Assembly (NCBI GenBank): GCA_964599235.1
Contig: CAZRDX010000022.1
Span: forward strand, 19,359 to 83,358
Source of the DNA: DRPN01 sp964599235
Lineage (GTDB): Bacteria > Bacteroidota > Bacteroidia > Bacteroidales > VadinHA17
DNA length: 64,000 nucleotides
Direction: 5' to 3'
This document shows, piece after piece, positions 17,338-24,999 of the stretch (position 1 is the first letter of the stretch; each line of letters opens with the position of its first letter). The translations under genes were made by a program, and so were the position numbers. The notes below the pieces were generated by a model. That model was not told the DNA's origin. It saw nothing but the letters and a program-made list of their open reading frames with translations, and did not search any database.

Positions 17338-19569
17338 TCACTCCTCCTCAAGATGTTTCTCTATGGCGGTGTCATACAGCTTCTTCCAGTCGCAGATAAA
17401 GCCGTAGGAGATATCGTCGATACGTATCTCGCCACGGGTCACATGCCCCAGGGCAAAGAAAGGCACCCCGCTCTTGACCATGTAGTCGAGGAACTCGGTC
17501 TCGCGCGTCTCGGAGACGGTGACCACCACCCGTCCCTGGGCCTCCCCAAAGAGGAAAGCATCCTTGCGCACCTCGGCATCGGTGGTGATGTCAAAACCCA
17601 GACCGTTGTACATGCCCGACTCGAAGAGGGTGATGAAGAGGCCTCCTTCCGAGACATCGTGGGCCGACCGCACCAGGCTGTAACGGATCAGGTCGCGCAC
17701 CACCTCCTGCATGCGCACCTCCTCCTCCAGGTCGAAATAAGGCGGCGGCGACTTCTCGATGCCGTGGTAATGCACCAGATACTCCGACGAGGCGATGTCG
17801 TTGACCGATTTGCCGATCAGGTAGATCATGTTGCCCTTGGCCTTGAAGGGGATGGTCATCTGGTTGTTCTTCTCTTTCAGCAGGCCCAGCATGCCGATGA
17901 CGGGTGTAGGATAGACCGGCTCCACCTTGCCGTCGATGGAAGCCTGGTTGTAGAAGCTGACGTTGCCGCCGGTGACGGGCGTGTTGAAACGGCGGCAGGC
18001 CTTGCCCATCCCTTGGACAGCCTTGACGAACTGCCAGTACACCTCGGGGTTGTAGGGGTTGCCGAAATTGAGACAGTTGGTGATGGCCAGCGGCTTGCCG
18101 CCCGAGCAGACAATATTGCGGGCGGCCTCGGCCACGGCGATCTGGGCCCCTATCTCGGGATCGGCCAGAACATAACGCGAGTTGCAGTCGACGGTCAGCG
18201 CCAGCGCGCTGCGCGTGCCCCGCAGATCCACCAGACCGGCATCCGAAGGCATGTTGGTGCTCATGTTGCGCACCCCCACCATGGTGTCGTACTGCTCATA
18301 CACCCACCTTTTACTGGCGATGTCGGGGTTGGTGACCAGCACGCGTATCACCTCTCGCAGATCCTCCGGCTCGGGCACATCGTCGATGGAGAACTTCTTG
18401 AACTCGCGGTAATAGGCCGGCTCGCGGTATTCGCGATCGTACTGCGGCGCCCCGCCACCCAGTACCAGCGCCGAGGCCGGCACATCGGCGATCAGCTCAC
18501 CGTGACGGTAGAAATAGAGACGGTCCTCGTCGATCACCTCACCGATGATCCGGCAGTTGAGATCCCACTTCTCGAACACGGCCTCCACCTCTTCCTCCCG
18601 GCCTTTCTCGACCACCACAAGCATCCTTTCCTGCGATTCGCTGAGGAGGATCTCCCATCCTTCCATGTTCTGCTGCCGCAGGGGCACCTTGTCGAGGTCG
18701 ATGCGCATGCCGCTGTTACCTTTGGCCGACATCTCGGAGGTGGAGCAGATGATACCGGCGGCACCCATGTCCTGCATGCCCACCACGGCCCCCGTCTTGA
18801 CCACTTCGAGGGTGGCCTCCAGCAACAGCTTCTCCATGAAGGGGTCGCCCACCTGGATGGAGGGGATGTCGTTGGCTGAGTCTTCGGTGATGTCGGCCGA
18901 GGCGAAGGTGGCACCGTGGATGCCGTCCTTGCCCGTCGACGAGCCGACGATATAGACCGGGTTGCCGGCCCCCTTGGCGACGGCCGAGACCACCTCGTCA
19001 TGCTTCATGATCCCCACCGACATGGCATTGACCAACGGGTTGGTGTTGTAACAGTCATTGAAATAGACCTCACCGCCCACCACCGGCACGCCGAAGGAGT
19101 TGCCGTAATCGCCGATGCCTTTGACCACGCCCCGCATCAGCCAGTGGGTACGGTCCTTCTCGATGTTGCCGAAGCGCAGGGAGTTGAGCTGGGCGATGGG
19201 CCGCGCCCCCATGGTGAAGATGTCGCGGTTGATGCCGCCCACCCCCGTGGCCGCCCCCTGATAGGGCTCGATAGCACAGGGATGGTTGTGCGACTCGATC
19301 TTGAAGGCGCAGGCCAGCCCGTTGCCCACATCCACCAGACCGGCGTTCTCCTCACCCGCACCCACCAGGATATGCTCACCTTCACGCGGCAGCGTCTTCA
19401 GCCACTTGATCGAATTCTTGTACGAGGCATGCTCCGACCACATGACGGAGAAAATACTCAGCTCGGTGAAGTTGGGATCGCGGCCAAGGATCTTGCGGAT
19501 CATCTCGAACTCCTGATCCTCCAGCCCCAGACTGCGGGCCGTTTCAAGGGTCACTTCGGGTAAGGCCAT
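17338..19569 (-). CDS. purL: Phosphoribosylformylglycinamidine synthase subunit PurL
   Basis: Purine pathway step 4: FGAR + ATP + ammonia to FGAM. 743 residues from the ATG at 19569 (MALPEVTLETARSLGLEDQE). This is the small form, which needs PurQ (glutaminase) and PurS; neither is in the window. Motifs: WSEHASYKNSIKWLK, IESHNHPCAIEPYQGAATGV, and the two PurM-like halves with GGGAPQY in the middle. A consensus promoter (TATCTTTG at 19600-19593) supports this start over the longer upstream frame. Its end lies 4 bases before the ubiE GTG, so the two are translationally coupled. Confidence 0.96.
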   Translation of the reverse strand: MALPEVTLETARSLGLEDQEFEMIRKILGRDPNFTELSIFSVMWSEHASYKNSIKWLKTLPREGEHILVGAGEENAGLVDVGNGLACAFKIESHNHPCAIEPYQGAATGVGGINRDIFTMGARPIAQLNSLRFGNIEKDRTHWLMRGVVKGIGDYGNSFGVPVVGGEVYFNDCYNTNPLVNAMSVGIMKHDEVVSAVAKGAGNPVYIVGSSTGKDGIHGATFASADITEDSANDIPSIQVGDPFMEKLLLEATLEVVKTGAVVGMQDMGAAGIICSTSEMSAKGNSGMRIDLDKVPLRQQNMEGWEILLSESQERMLVVVEKGREEEVEAVFEKWDLNCRIIGEVIDEDRLYFYRHGELIADVPASALVLGGGAPQYDREYREPAYYREFKKFSIDDVPEPEDLREVIRVLVTNPDIASKRWVYEQYDTMVGVRNMSTNMPSDAGLVDLRGTRSALALTVDCNSRYVLADPEIGAQIAVAEAARNIVCSGGKPLAITNCLNFGNPYNPEVYWQFVKAVQGMGKACRRFNTPVTGGNVSFYNQASIDGKVEPVYPTPVIGMLGLLKEKNNQMTIPFKAKGNMIYLIGKSVNDIASSEYLVHYHGIEKSPPPYFDLEEEVRMQEVVRDLIRYSLVRSAHDVSEGGLFITLFESGMYNGLGFDITTDAEVRKDAFLFGEAQGRVVVTVSETRETEFLDYMVKSGVPFFALGHVTRGEIRIDDISYGFICDWKKLYDTAIEKHLEEE

Positions 19570-19592
19570 GTCGTAAAAGGTTGTTGCAGCAG

Positions 19593-19600
19593 CAAAGATA
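19593..19600 (-). promoter_or_regulatory. purL promoter -7 element
   Basis: TATCTTTG on the minus strand, exact TAnnTTTG, 24 bases before the purL ATG. Divergent from the SDR promoter 84 bases away. Confidence 0.7.
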
Positions 19601-19620
19601 ATGAAAAACCGCTTTCCTCT

Positions 19621-19672
19621 CCCGCCCCGGCGGGGGCAGACCACCTTTCCCTCACGGAGGTGGGATGGTCCG
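19621..19672. repeat. GC-rich structured element between divergent promoters
   Basis: The stretch holds CCCGCC-CC-GGCGGG, a 6-bp perfect palindromic stem, followed by GACCACC ... GGTGGGATGGTC, a second imperfect dyad. It fills the space between the purL and SDR -7 elements and therefore covers both -33 regions. It resembles a REP-like intergenic element in composition, but no second copy was noticed in this window. Confidence 0.4.
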
Positions 19673-19683
19673 GATTTTTCCTT

Positions 19684-19691
19684 TAAATTTG
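19684..19691 (+). promoter_or_regulatory. SDR gene promoter -7 element
   Basis: TAAATTTG, exact TAnnTTTG, 18 bases before the ATG at 19709. It decides the start of the SDR gene, whose frame remains open for about 100 bases upstream. Confidence 0.7.
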
Positions 19692-19708
19692 CCGCAAAAC
19701 GGACGGCC

Positions 19709-20473
19709 ATGAAAAAGATCGCACTGATCACAGGAGCTACGGCAGGCATCGGCGAGGCCACGGCCCGCCTGCTGGCACGCCACGATTACGATCTCATCCT
19801 CACGGGTCGGCGCAGGGAACGTCTTGAACGGCTGAAAAAAGAACTAGAGGAACAGACCTCCGCCCGTGTCCATATCCTCCACTTCGACATCCGCGACAGA
19901 AAAGCGGTGGAAGAGGCGATCGACACTCTGCCCGAAGAGTGGCGGAAGATCGACGTACTGGTCAACAATGCCGGGCTGGCTGCCGGGCTGGCTCCCATCC
20001 ATGAGGGTGATGTCGAGGACTGGGAACAGATGATCGACACCAACGTGAAGGGGCTGCTTTACATCTCTCGCAAGGTGCTGCCCGGCATGGCGGCACGCCG
20101 CAGCGGTCATGTCATCAACCTCTCCTCCATCGCCGGCAAGGAGGTCTATGCCAACGGCAACGTCTACTGCGCCTCGAAGTTCGCCGTCGACGCCCTCAAC
20201 AAGGGCATGCGCATCGACCTGCTCGCCCACGGGGTGAAGGTCACCTCCGTCAACCCCGGTGCCGTGGAGACCGAGTTCTCCCTGGTACGCTTCAAGGGTG
20301 ACGAGGAAAAGGCCAGGAACGTCTACAAAGGCATGGAGCCGCTGCGTGCCGAAGACATCGCCGAGGTGATCCTCTTCGCCCTCAGCCGCCCCGACCATGT
20401 CAACATCAACGAGATCATCGTGATGCCCAAGGCCCAGGCCAGCGCCTTCTACCTCCACCGTGAGGAAGGATGA
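19709..20473 (+). CDS. ydfG: YdfG-like NADP-dependent 3-hydroxy acid dehydrogenase (SDR)
   Basis: Classical short-chain dehydrogenase that oxidises 3-hydroxy acids such as serine, L-allo-threonine or 3-hydroxypropionate with NADP. 254 residues from the ATG at 19709. Motifs: cofactor loop TGATAGIG, LTGRRRERLERL (Arg residues favour NADP), NNAG, catalytic Ser in NLSSIAG and Tyr-x-x-x-Lys in VYCASKFAVDAL. The C-terminal region HVNINEIIVMPKAQA and VEDWEQMIDTNVKGL resemble E. coli YdfG closely. Its stop overlaps the region upstream of the next dehydrogenase gene, so the two may share a transcript. Confidence 0.85.
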   Translation: MKKIALITGATAGIGEATARLLARHDYDLILTGRRRERLERLKKELEEQTSARVHILHFDIRDRKAVEEAIDTLPEEWRKIDVLVNNAGLAAGLAPIHEGDVEDWEQMIDTNVKGLLYISRKVLPGMAARRSGHVINLSSIAGKEVYANGNVYCASKFAVDALNKGMRIDLLAHGVKVTSVNPGAVETEFSLVRFKGDEEKARNVYKGMEPLRAEDIAEVILFALSRPDHVNINEIIVMPKAQASAFYLHREEG

Positions 20474-20505
20474 CCCGTCCCGCACCTCTGAACAAAACGA
20501 AGAAT

Positions 20506-21594
20506 ATGAAAAAAAAGACCTACGATCCGGAGTATCTGAGAGATTTCATCACCCGTTTCTTTGAGAAGCTGGGGGCACCTCCTGCCGATGCGGCGGCGGT
20601 GGCCGATGTTTTTGTGCGTGCCGAGCTGCGCAATCTTCCTTCACACGGCATGATACGGCTCAAGGACCATTACCAGCTGTGGGAGGCGGGGCGCCTCAAC
20701 ATGCGTCCCGAGATACGTGTGGTGCACGAGTCGCCTTCGACGGCCGTCCTCGACGGCGACAACGGCATCGGCATGCTGGTGGCCACACGGGCCATGCAGA
20801 CCGCCATCGAAAAGGCCCGCACCGCCGGCAGCGGATGGGTGGCCGTACGCAACTCCAACCATTTCGGCATCGGCAGCTACTACACCCTGATGGCCGTCGA
20901 GGCGGGGATGATCGGCCTGGCCATGACCAACGGCAACCCCCTGGTGGCGCCGGCCAACTCTGTCGACCGGCTGCTGGGTACCAACCCCATCGCCGTGGCC
21001 GTGCCCGCCGGCAAGTATCCCCCCTTCGTGGGCGACTTCAGCACCACCCCCATCGCCCGCGGTAAGCTGGCCGTGGCTGCCAAGAAAGGAGAGAAAGTAC
21101 CGTTTGGTTACGTCATCGACAAGGAGGGCAACCCCTCCGACGACCCCGACATCCTGAAAAAAGGAGGGGCCATGGTGCCTCTGGGCGGCGACCTGGCACA
21201 CGGCAGTCACAAAGGCTATGCCCTCGGCGCCATCGTCGACATCCTCAGTGGCGTCCTCTCGGGTGCCAACTTCGGCCCCTTCGTGCCCCCCAACCTCGCC
21301 TACCTGCCCCTGCCCGACGAACAGGTGGGCAAAGGCATGGGGCACTTCTTCGGCGCCTGGCGCATCGACGCCTTCATGCCCGCCGAAACGTTCCGCGAAA
21401 GAATGGACCGGTGGATCGAAATCTTCCGTAATGCCAAACCTGTCCCAGGCAAAAAAGTGCTCATCCCCGGCGACATCGAAAGAGAAGCCGAAGAACGCAT
21501 CAGCCGTGAAGGGATCACCATCATCCCGGCCATCCAGGATGAGGTGAAAGAACTGGCAGAAAAACTGGACCTCGATTTCGAGGTGAAGGGATAA
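20506..21594 (+). CDS. Malate/L-lactate dehydrogenase-like oxidoreductase (Ldh2/MdhII family)
   Basis: NAD(P)-dependent 2-oxoacid dehydrogenase of the family distinct from classical LDH/MDH. 362 residues from the ATG at 20506. Characteristic features: ELRNLPSHGMIRLKDHY near residue 40 (catalytic His), NSNHFGIGSYYTLMA, and GNPLVAPANSVDRLLGTNPIA in the cofactor region, then GDLAHGSHKGYALG toward the C-terminus. Substrate could be malate, lactate, ureidoglycolate or a sulfo analogue; sequence alone does not decide. Follows the YdfG-like gene by 32 bases. Confidence 0.85.
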   Translation: MKKKTYDPEYLRDFITRFFEKLGAPPADAAAVADVFVRAELRNLPSHGMIRLKDHYQLWEAGRLNMRPEIRVVHESPSTAVLDGDNGIGMLVATRAMQTAIEKARTAGSGWVAVRNSNHFGIGSYYTLMAVEAGMIGLAMTNGNPLVAPANSVDRLLGTNPIAVAVPAGKYPPFVGDFSTTPIARGKLAVAAKKGEKVPFGYVIDKEGNPSDDPDILKKGGAMVPLGGDLAHGSHKGYALGAIVDILSGVLSGANFGPFVPPNLAYLPLPDEQVGKGMGHFFGAWRIDAFMPAETFRERMDRWIEIFRNAKPVPGKKVLIPGDIEREAEERISREGITIIPAIQDEVKELAEKLDLDFEVKG

Positions 21595-21658
21595 GGAAAG
21601 AACCTGACCCTACCATCCTTTTTCCCCGGTCTTCCTCAGGATATTTTGCAAATAATTT

Positions 21659-21666
21659 TACTTTTG
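21659..21666 (+). promoter_or_regulatory. galK promoter -7 element
   Basis: TACTTTTG, exact TAnnTTTG, about 40 bases upstream of the galK ATG at 21706; it supports that start against the longer open frame. Confidence 0.65.
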
Positions 21667-21705
21667 TTCTTTGTTTTTGTTGAACCAAGCCAGAAACCAT
21701 CCAAG

Positions 21706-22875
21706 ATGGCCGACCTGAAGCAACTGAAAGAAAGGTTTTTCTCCCTGTACGGCGATCCTTCTTCCGCCCCTTCGGTCTATTTCGCTCCGGGGCGTGTCAA
21801 CCTCATCGGTGAACATACCGACTACAATGGGGGATATGTTTTCCCCTGTGCACTCAATTTCGGCACTTATCTGGTGGTCCGTCCCAACGGCGAAGAGGTG
21901 GTACGTTTCGCAAGCACCAACTTTGATTTCAAGGCCGAAGTGCCTTTGGACAAGCTCTCCGGGAAGGTGGACGACCAGTGGGTCAACTATCCTCTGGGGG
22001 TAATGAACGAGATGATCGACCAGGGAATGGAACCGCTGGGTCTCGACCTTCTTTTTTCCGGAGATATCCCCAACGGGGCGGGGCTCTCTTCGTCGGCCTC
22101 GATCGAGATGGTCACGGCTTATGCTCTCAACGACCTGACGGGCGTGGCGCTGGCCCGCCTTGACCTGGTGAAGATCTCGCAGCGGGCCGAGAACGAGTTC
22201 GTGGGGATGAACTGCGGCATCATGGACCAGTTCGCCGTGGGCATGGGCAAGGAGAACCATGCGGTCTTCCTCAACTGCGACACCCTGGATTACGATCTGG
22301 TACCCCTGGCCCTGAAGGATCACCGTCTGGTGATCACCAACACCAACAAACAGCGCAAGCTCACCGACTCCAAATACAACGAGCGGCGTGCCGAATGCGA
22401 GAAGGCGGTTGAATACATCAGCCGGGAGAGGCCGTTGCACAACCTCGGCGAGCTGTCACTCGATGAATTCGAAAAGCTGCAACATCTCATCCCCGACGAG
22501 ACCATTCGCCGCCGTGCCTATCATGTGGTCTCCGAGGATGCCCGCGTACTGGAGGCCGTCCATGCCCTGCGACGGGGCGACCTGAAACGTTTCGGCGAGC
22601 TGATGTACGAGTCGCACGCCTCCCTCCGTGACAACTACGAGGTCACCGGCATCGAGCTGGACACCCTCGTCGAAGAGGCCCGCAAAATACCCGGCGTGCT
22701 GGGCTCCCGCATGACCGGCGCCGGCTTCGGCGGCTGTACCGTCAGCCTCGTCGAAAAAGAGGCCGTCGACGACTTCATACGGCAGCTCGGACCTGCCTAC
22801 ACCCGAAAGACCGGCCTCAAAGCCGATTTCTACGTGGCCGGGGTGGGCGACGGCGTAAAAAAACTCGAAGGATGA
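21706..22875 (+). CDS. galK: Galactokinase
   Basis: Phosphorylates alpha-D-galactose to galactose-1-phosphate, the entry step of the Leloir pathway. 389 residues from the ATG at 21706. GHMP kinase motifs: the galactokinase signature PGRVNLIGEHTDYNGGYVFP, the ATP loop IPNGAGLSSSASIE, and the third motif MTGAGFGGCTVSLV; catalytic Asp lies in NCGIMDQFAVGMG. Followed at 58 bases by a sodium:solute symporter, which suggests a galactose or related sugar uptake-and-phosphorylation operon. No galT or galE is present in the window. Confidence 0.96.
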   Translation: MADLKQLKERFFSLYGDPSSAPSVYFAPGRVNLIGEHTDYNGGYVFPCALNFGTYLVVRPNGEEVVRFASTNFDFKAEVPLDKLSGKVDDQWVNYPLGVMNEMIDQGMEPLGLDLLFSGDIPNGAGLSSSASIEMVTAYALNDLTGVALARLDLVKISQRAENEFVGMNCGIMDQFAVGMGKENHAVFLNCDTLDYDLVPLALKDHRLVITNTNKQRKLTDSKYNERRAECEKAVEYISRERPLHNLGELSLDEFEKLQHLIPDETIRRRAYHVVSEDARVLEAVHALRRGDLKRFGELMYESHASLRDNYEVTGIELDTLVEEARKIPGVLGSRMTGAGFGGCTVSLVEKEAVDDFIRQLGPAYTRKTGLKADFYVAGVGDGVKKLEG

Positions 22876-22933
22876 TCCCCTCCCTGCACCGGCAGGCAAA
22901 AACGATGAAACACTAACCTAAAAACACTGGTCT

Positions 22934-24685
22934 ATGGAAAATTCATTCATGCTCGGATGGATCGACTATGTTATCATCATCATCTATTTCGTCTTCGTCC
23001 TGGGAATAGGCTGGGCACTGAAGAAGTTCATGAAGTCGTCGAAGGCCTTTCTGGAGGCGGGACGTTCGCTGCCCGCCTGGGTGACGGGTCTGGCCTTCAT
23101 CTCGGCTAACCTGGGAGCGCTGGAGGTGATCGGCATGGCCGCATCAGGGGCCAAATACGGCGCCACCACCGTCCACTTCTACTGGATCGGCGCGATCCCC
23201 GCCATGATCTTCCTGGCTATCTTCATGATGCCCTTCTACTACGGCTCCAAGGCCCGGTCGGTGCCGGAATACCTGAAGCTGCGCTTTGACGAGAAAACCA
23301 GGGGGTTCAACGCTTTCTCCTTTGCGCTGATGACCATCTTCTCTTCGGGCATCTCGATGTATGCCCTGGCGCTGCTGGCCCAGACCATCCTGCCCTTCCA
23401 GTTCACGGTGAACGTCCTGGGCTGGGAGATGACCCCTTTCGATGTCTACCTCTTCATCTCCGCCCTCATCGTTCTGATCTACACCTACCTGGGCGGGCTC
23501 TCCTCGGCCATCTACAACGAGGTGCTGCAGTTCTTCCTTATCGTACTGGGTTTCACCCCACTGGTCATCCTGGCCCTGATCCACATCGGCGGGTGGGAAG
23601 GCCTCAAACAGCAGCTGGACGTGGTGGCCGTCAACAACGGCTACCAGCCGGGTGCCTGGACCCACACATGGAAATACATGGGCAGCGCCGACGCCAACCC
23701 CATGGGGGTGGAGTGGTTCGGCCTGATCATGGGGCTGGGTTTCGTCCTGTCGTTCGGCTACTGGGGGACCAACTTCCTCGTGGTGCAGCGCGCCATGGCC
23801 GCCGGCGATATGACCGCCGCCCGCAAGACCCCCCTCATCGGCGCCATCCCGAAGATGTTCATCCCCTTCCTGGTCATCCTCCCCGGCATGATCGCCATCG
23901 CCATGACCGTCGACCCCAACATCAGTTTCTCGCTCCCCATGAAGGGCGACAGCTACAATTACGACACTGTCATCCCGATGATGCTGAAGAGTTACTACCC
24001 CATCGGACTGCTGGGGCTGGGCATCACCGCCCTCTTTGCCAGCTTCATGTCGGGGATGGCCGGCAACGTCACGGCTTTCAACACGGTCTGGACCTACGAC
24101 ATCTACCAGAGCTACATCTATTCCAAAGGCTCTGACCAGCACTATCTGCGGGTGGGTCAGTGGACCACCGTCGTAGGTGTGCTGCTGAGCATCCTGACAG
24201 CCTATGTGGCGCGGGTGTTCAACAACGTGATGGACTTTCTCCAGCTTATCTTCGCCTTCATCAATGCACCTTTGTTCGCCACCTTCCTGATGGGGATGTT
24301 CTGGAAGCGCACCACGGGTCACGGGGCCTTTTACGGTCTGATCTCCGGCACTTTCATTGCCGCCATCCATCACGGGCTCACCCAGCCTGCCGGCGCCACC
24401 TCGCTGGTCAAGGGCGGATGGCTCGGCACCGTCGTACACACCTATCCCAGCGAAATGGCCCAGAACTTCTGGACTGCCATCTTCGCCTTCTCCCTGGCAC
24501 TCGTCCTCACCGTCCTTATCTCGCTGATGACACGACAGCAGAGGAGCGACGAAGAACTCAAGGGGCTGGTCTACTCCCTCACCCCGCGCATCTCCACCGA
24601 GGGCGTGCCCTTTGTGAAGTCGCCCGAGTTCATGGCCATCGTGGTGGGCGCCATCGCCCTCATCCTGACCATCATTTTCTGGTAA
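22934..24685 (+). CDS. Sodium:solute symporter (SSS family), probable sugar transporter
   Basis: 583 residues with about 14 predicted transmembrane helices. It is of the SGLT-like branch: YFVFVLGIGWALKKFMKSSK, then AGRSLPAWVTGLAFISANLGALEVIG, with the tyrosine/glycine-rich segment YLGGLSSAIYNEVLQFFLIV in the middle. Position directly after galK makes galactose, or a hexose converted to it, the likely substrate; this is inference from context. The C-terminus runs into a membrane helix followed at 20 bases by a small membrane protein gene. Confidence 0.88.
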   Translation: MENSFMLGWIDYVIIIIYFVFVLGIGWALKKFMKSSKAFLEAGRSLPAWVTGLAFISANLGALEVIGMAASGAKYGATTVHFYWIGAIPAMIFLAIFMMPFYYGSKARSVPEYLKLRFDEKTRGFNAFSFALMTIFSSGISMYALALLAQTILPFQFTVNVLGWEMTPFDVYLFISALIVLIYTYLGGLSSAIYNEVLQFFLIVLGFTPLVILALIHIGGWEGLKQQLDVVAVNNGYQPGAWTHTWKYMGSADANPMGVEWFGLIMGLGFVLSFGYWGTNFLVVQRAMAAGDMTAARKTPLIGAIPKMFIPFLVILPGMIAIAMTVDPNISFSLPMKGDSYNYDTVIPMMLKSYYPIGLLGLGITALFASFMSGMAGNVTAFNTVWTYDIYQSYIYSKGSDQHYLRVGQWTTVVGVLLSILTAYVARVFNNVMDFLQLIFAFINAPLFATFLMGMFWKRTTGHGAFYGLISGTFIAAIHHGLTQPAGATSLVKGGWLGTVVHTYPSEMAQNFWTAIFAFSLALVLTVLISLMTRQQRSDEELKGLVYSLTPRISTEGVPFVKSPEFMAIVVGAIALILTIIFW

Positions 24686-24705
24686 ACCACAAAAACTAAA
24701 GAACC

Positions 24706-24945
24706 ATGGGACTGGATATCAAGATACCGATCGGAATGCTCTTCACCATCCTGGGAGCCCTGCTCACCCTTTACGGTGCTTTCACCAGCGGTGATGCCAT
24801 GTACCACCGCTCGCTGGACATCAACATCAACTTCTGGACCGGAGGCTTCATGCTGGTCTTCGGTCTCTTCATGCTGGTGCTCGCCTGGCTGGGACGCGGC
24901 AAAGAAAATGCCGGCACTGAAACATCGGAGAAGACAGAGATCTAA
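24706..24945 (+). CDS. Small two-helix membrane protein downstream of the symporter
   Basis: 79 residues with two transmembrane helices (about 9-27, IGMLFTILGALLTLYGAF, and 45-62, GGFMLVFGLFMLVLAWLG), a short polar loop with HRSLDININFW, and a charged C-terminus. No family is recognised. It starts 20 bases after the symporter and is followed by a terminator, so it is the third gene of the galK operon. An accessory or stabilising role for the symporter is possible but not shown. Confidence 0.75.
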   Translation: MGLDIKIPIGMLFTILGALLTLYGAFTSGDAMYHRSLDININFWTGGFMLVFGLFMLVLAWLGRGKENAGTETSEKTEI

Positions 24946-24973
24946 GGGAATACCTTGTTCAGATACAGAAAAG

Positions 24974-24999
24974 CAGCTCCCGGCCGGGGGCTGTTTTTT
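24974..24999. terminator. Intrinsic terminator of the galK operon (possibly bidirectional)
   Basis: Stem CAGCTCCC/GGGGGCTG (one G:T pair) with a GGCC loop, then six T on the plus strand. On the minus strand it directly follows the M1 peptidase stop and is followed by CTTTTC, so it may also end that transcript. Confidence 0.8.

Noticed and set aside
16822..18879. 685-residue open frame on the plus strand
   Set aside because: Antisense to ubiE and purL, without conserved motifs.
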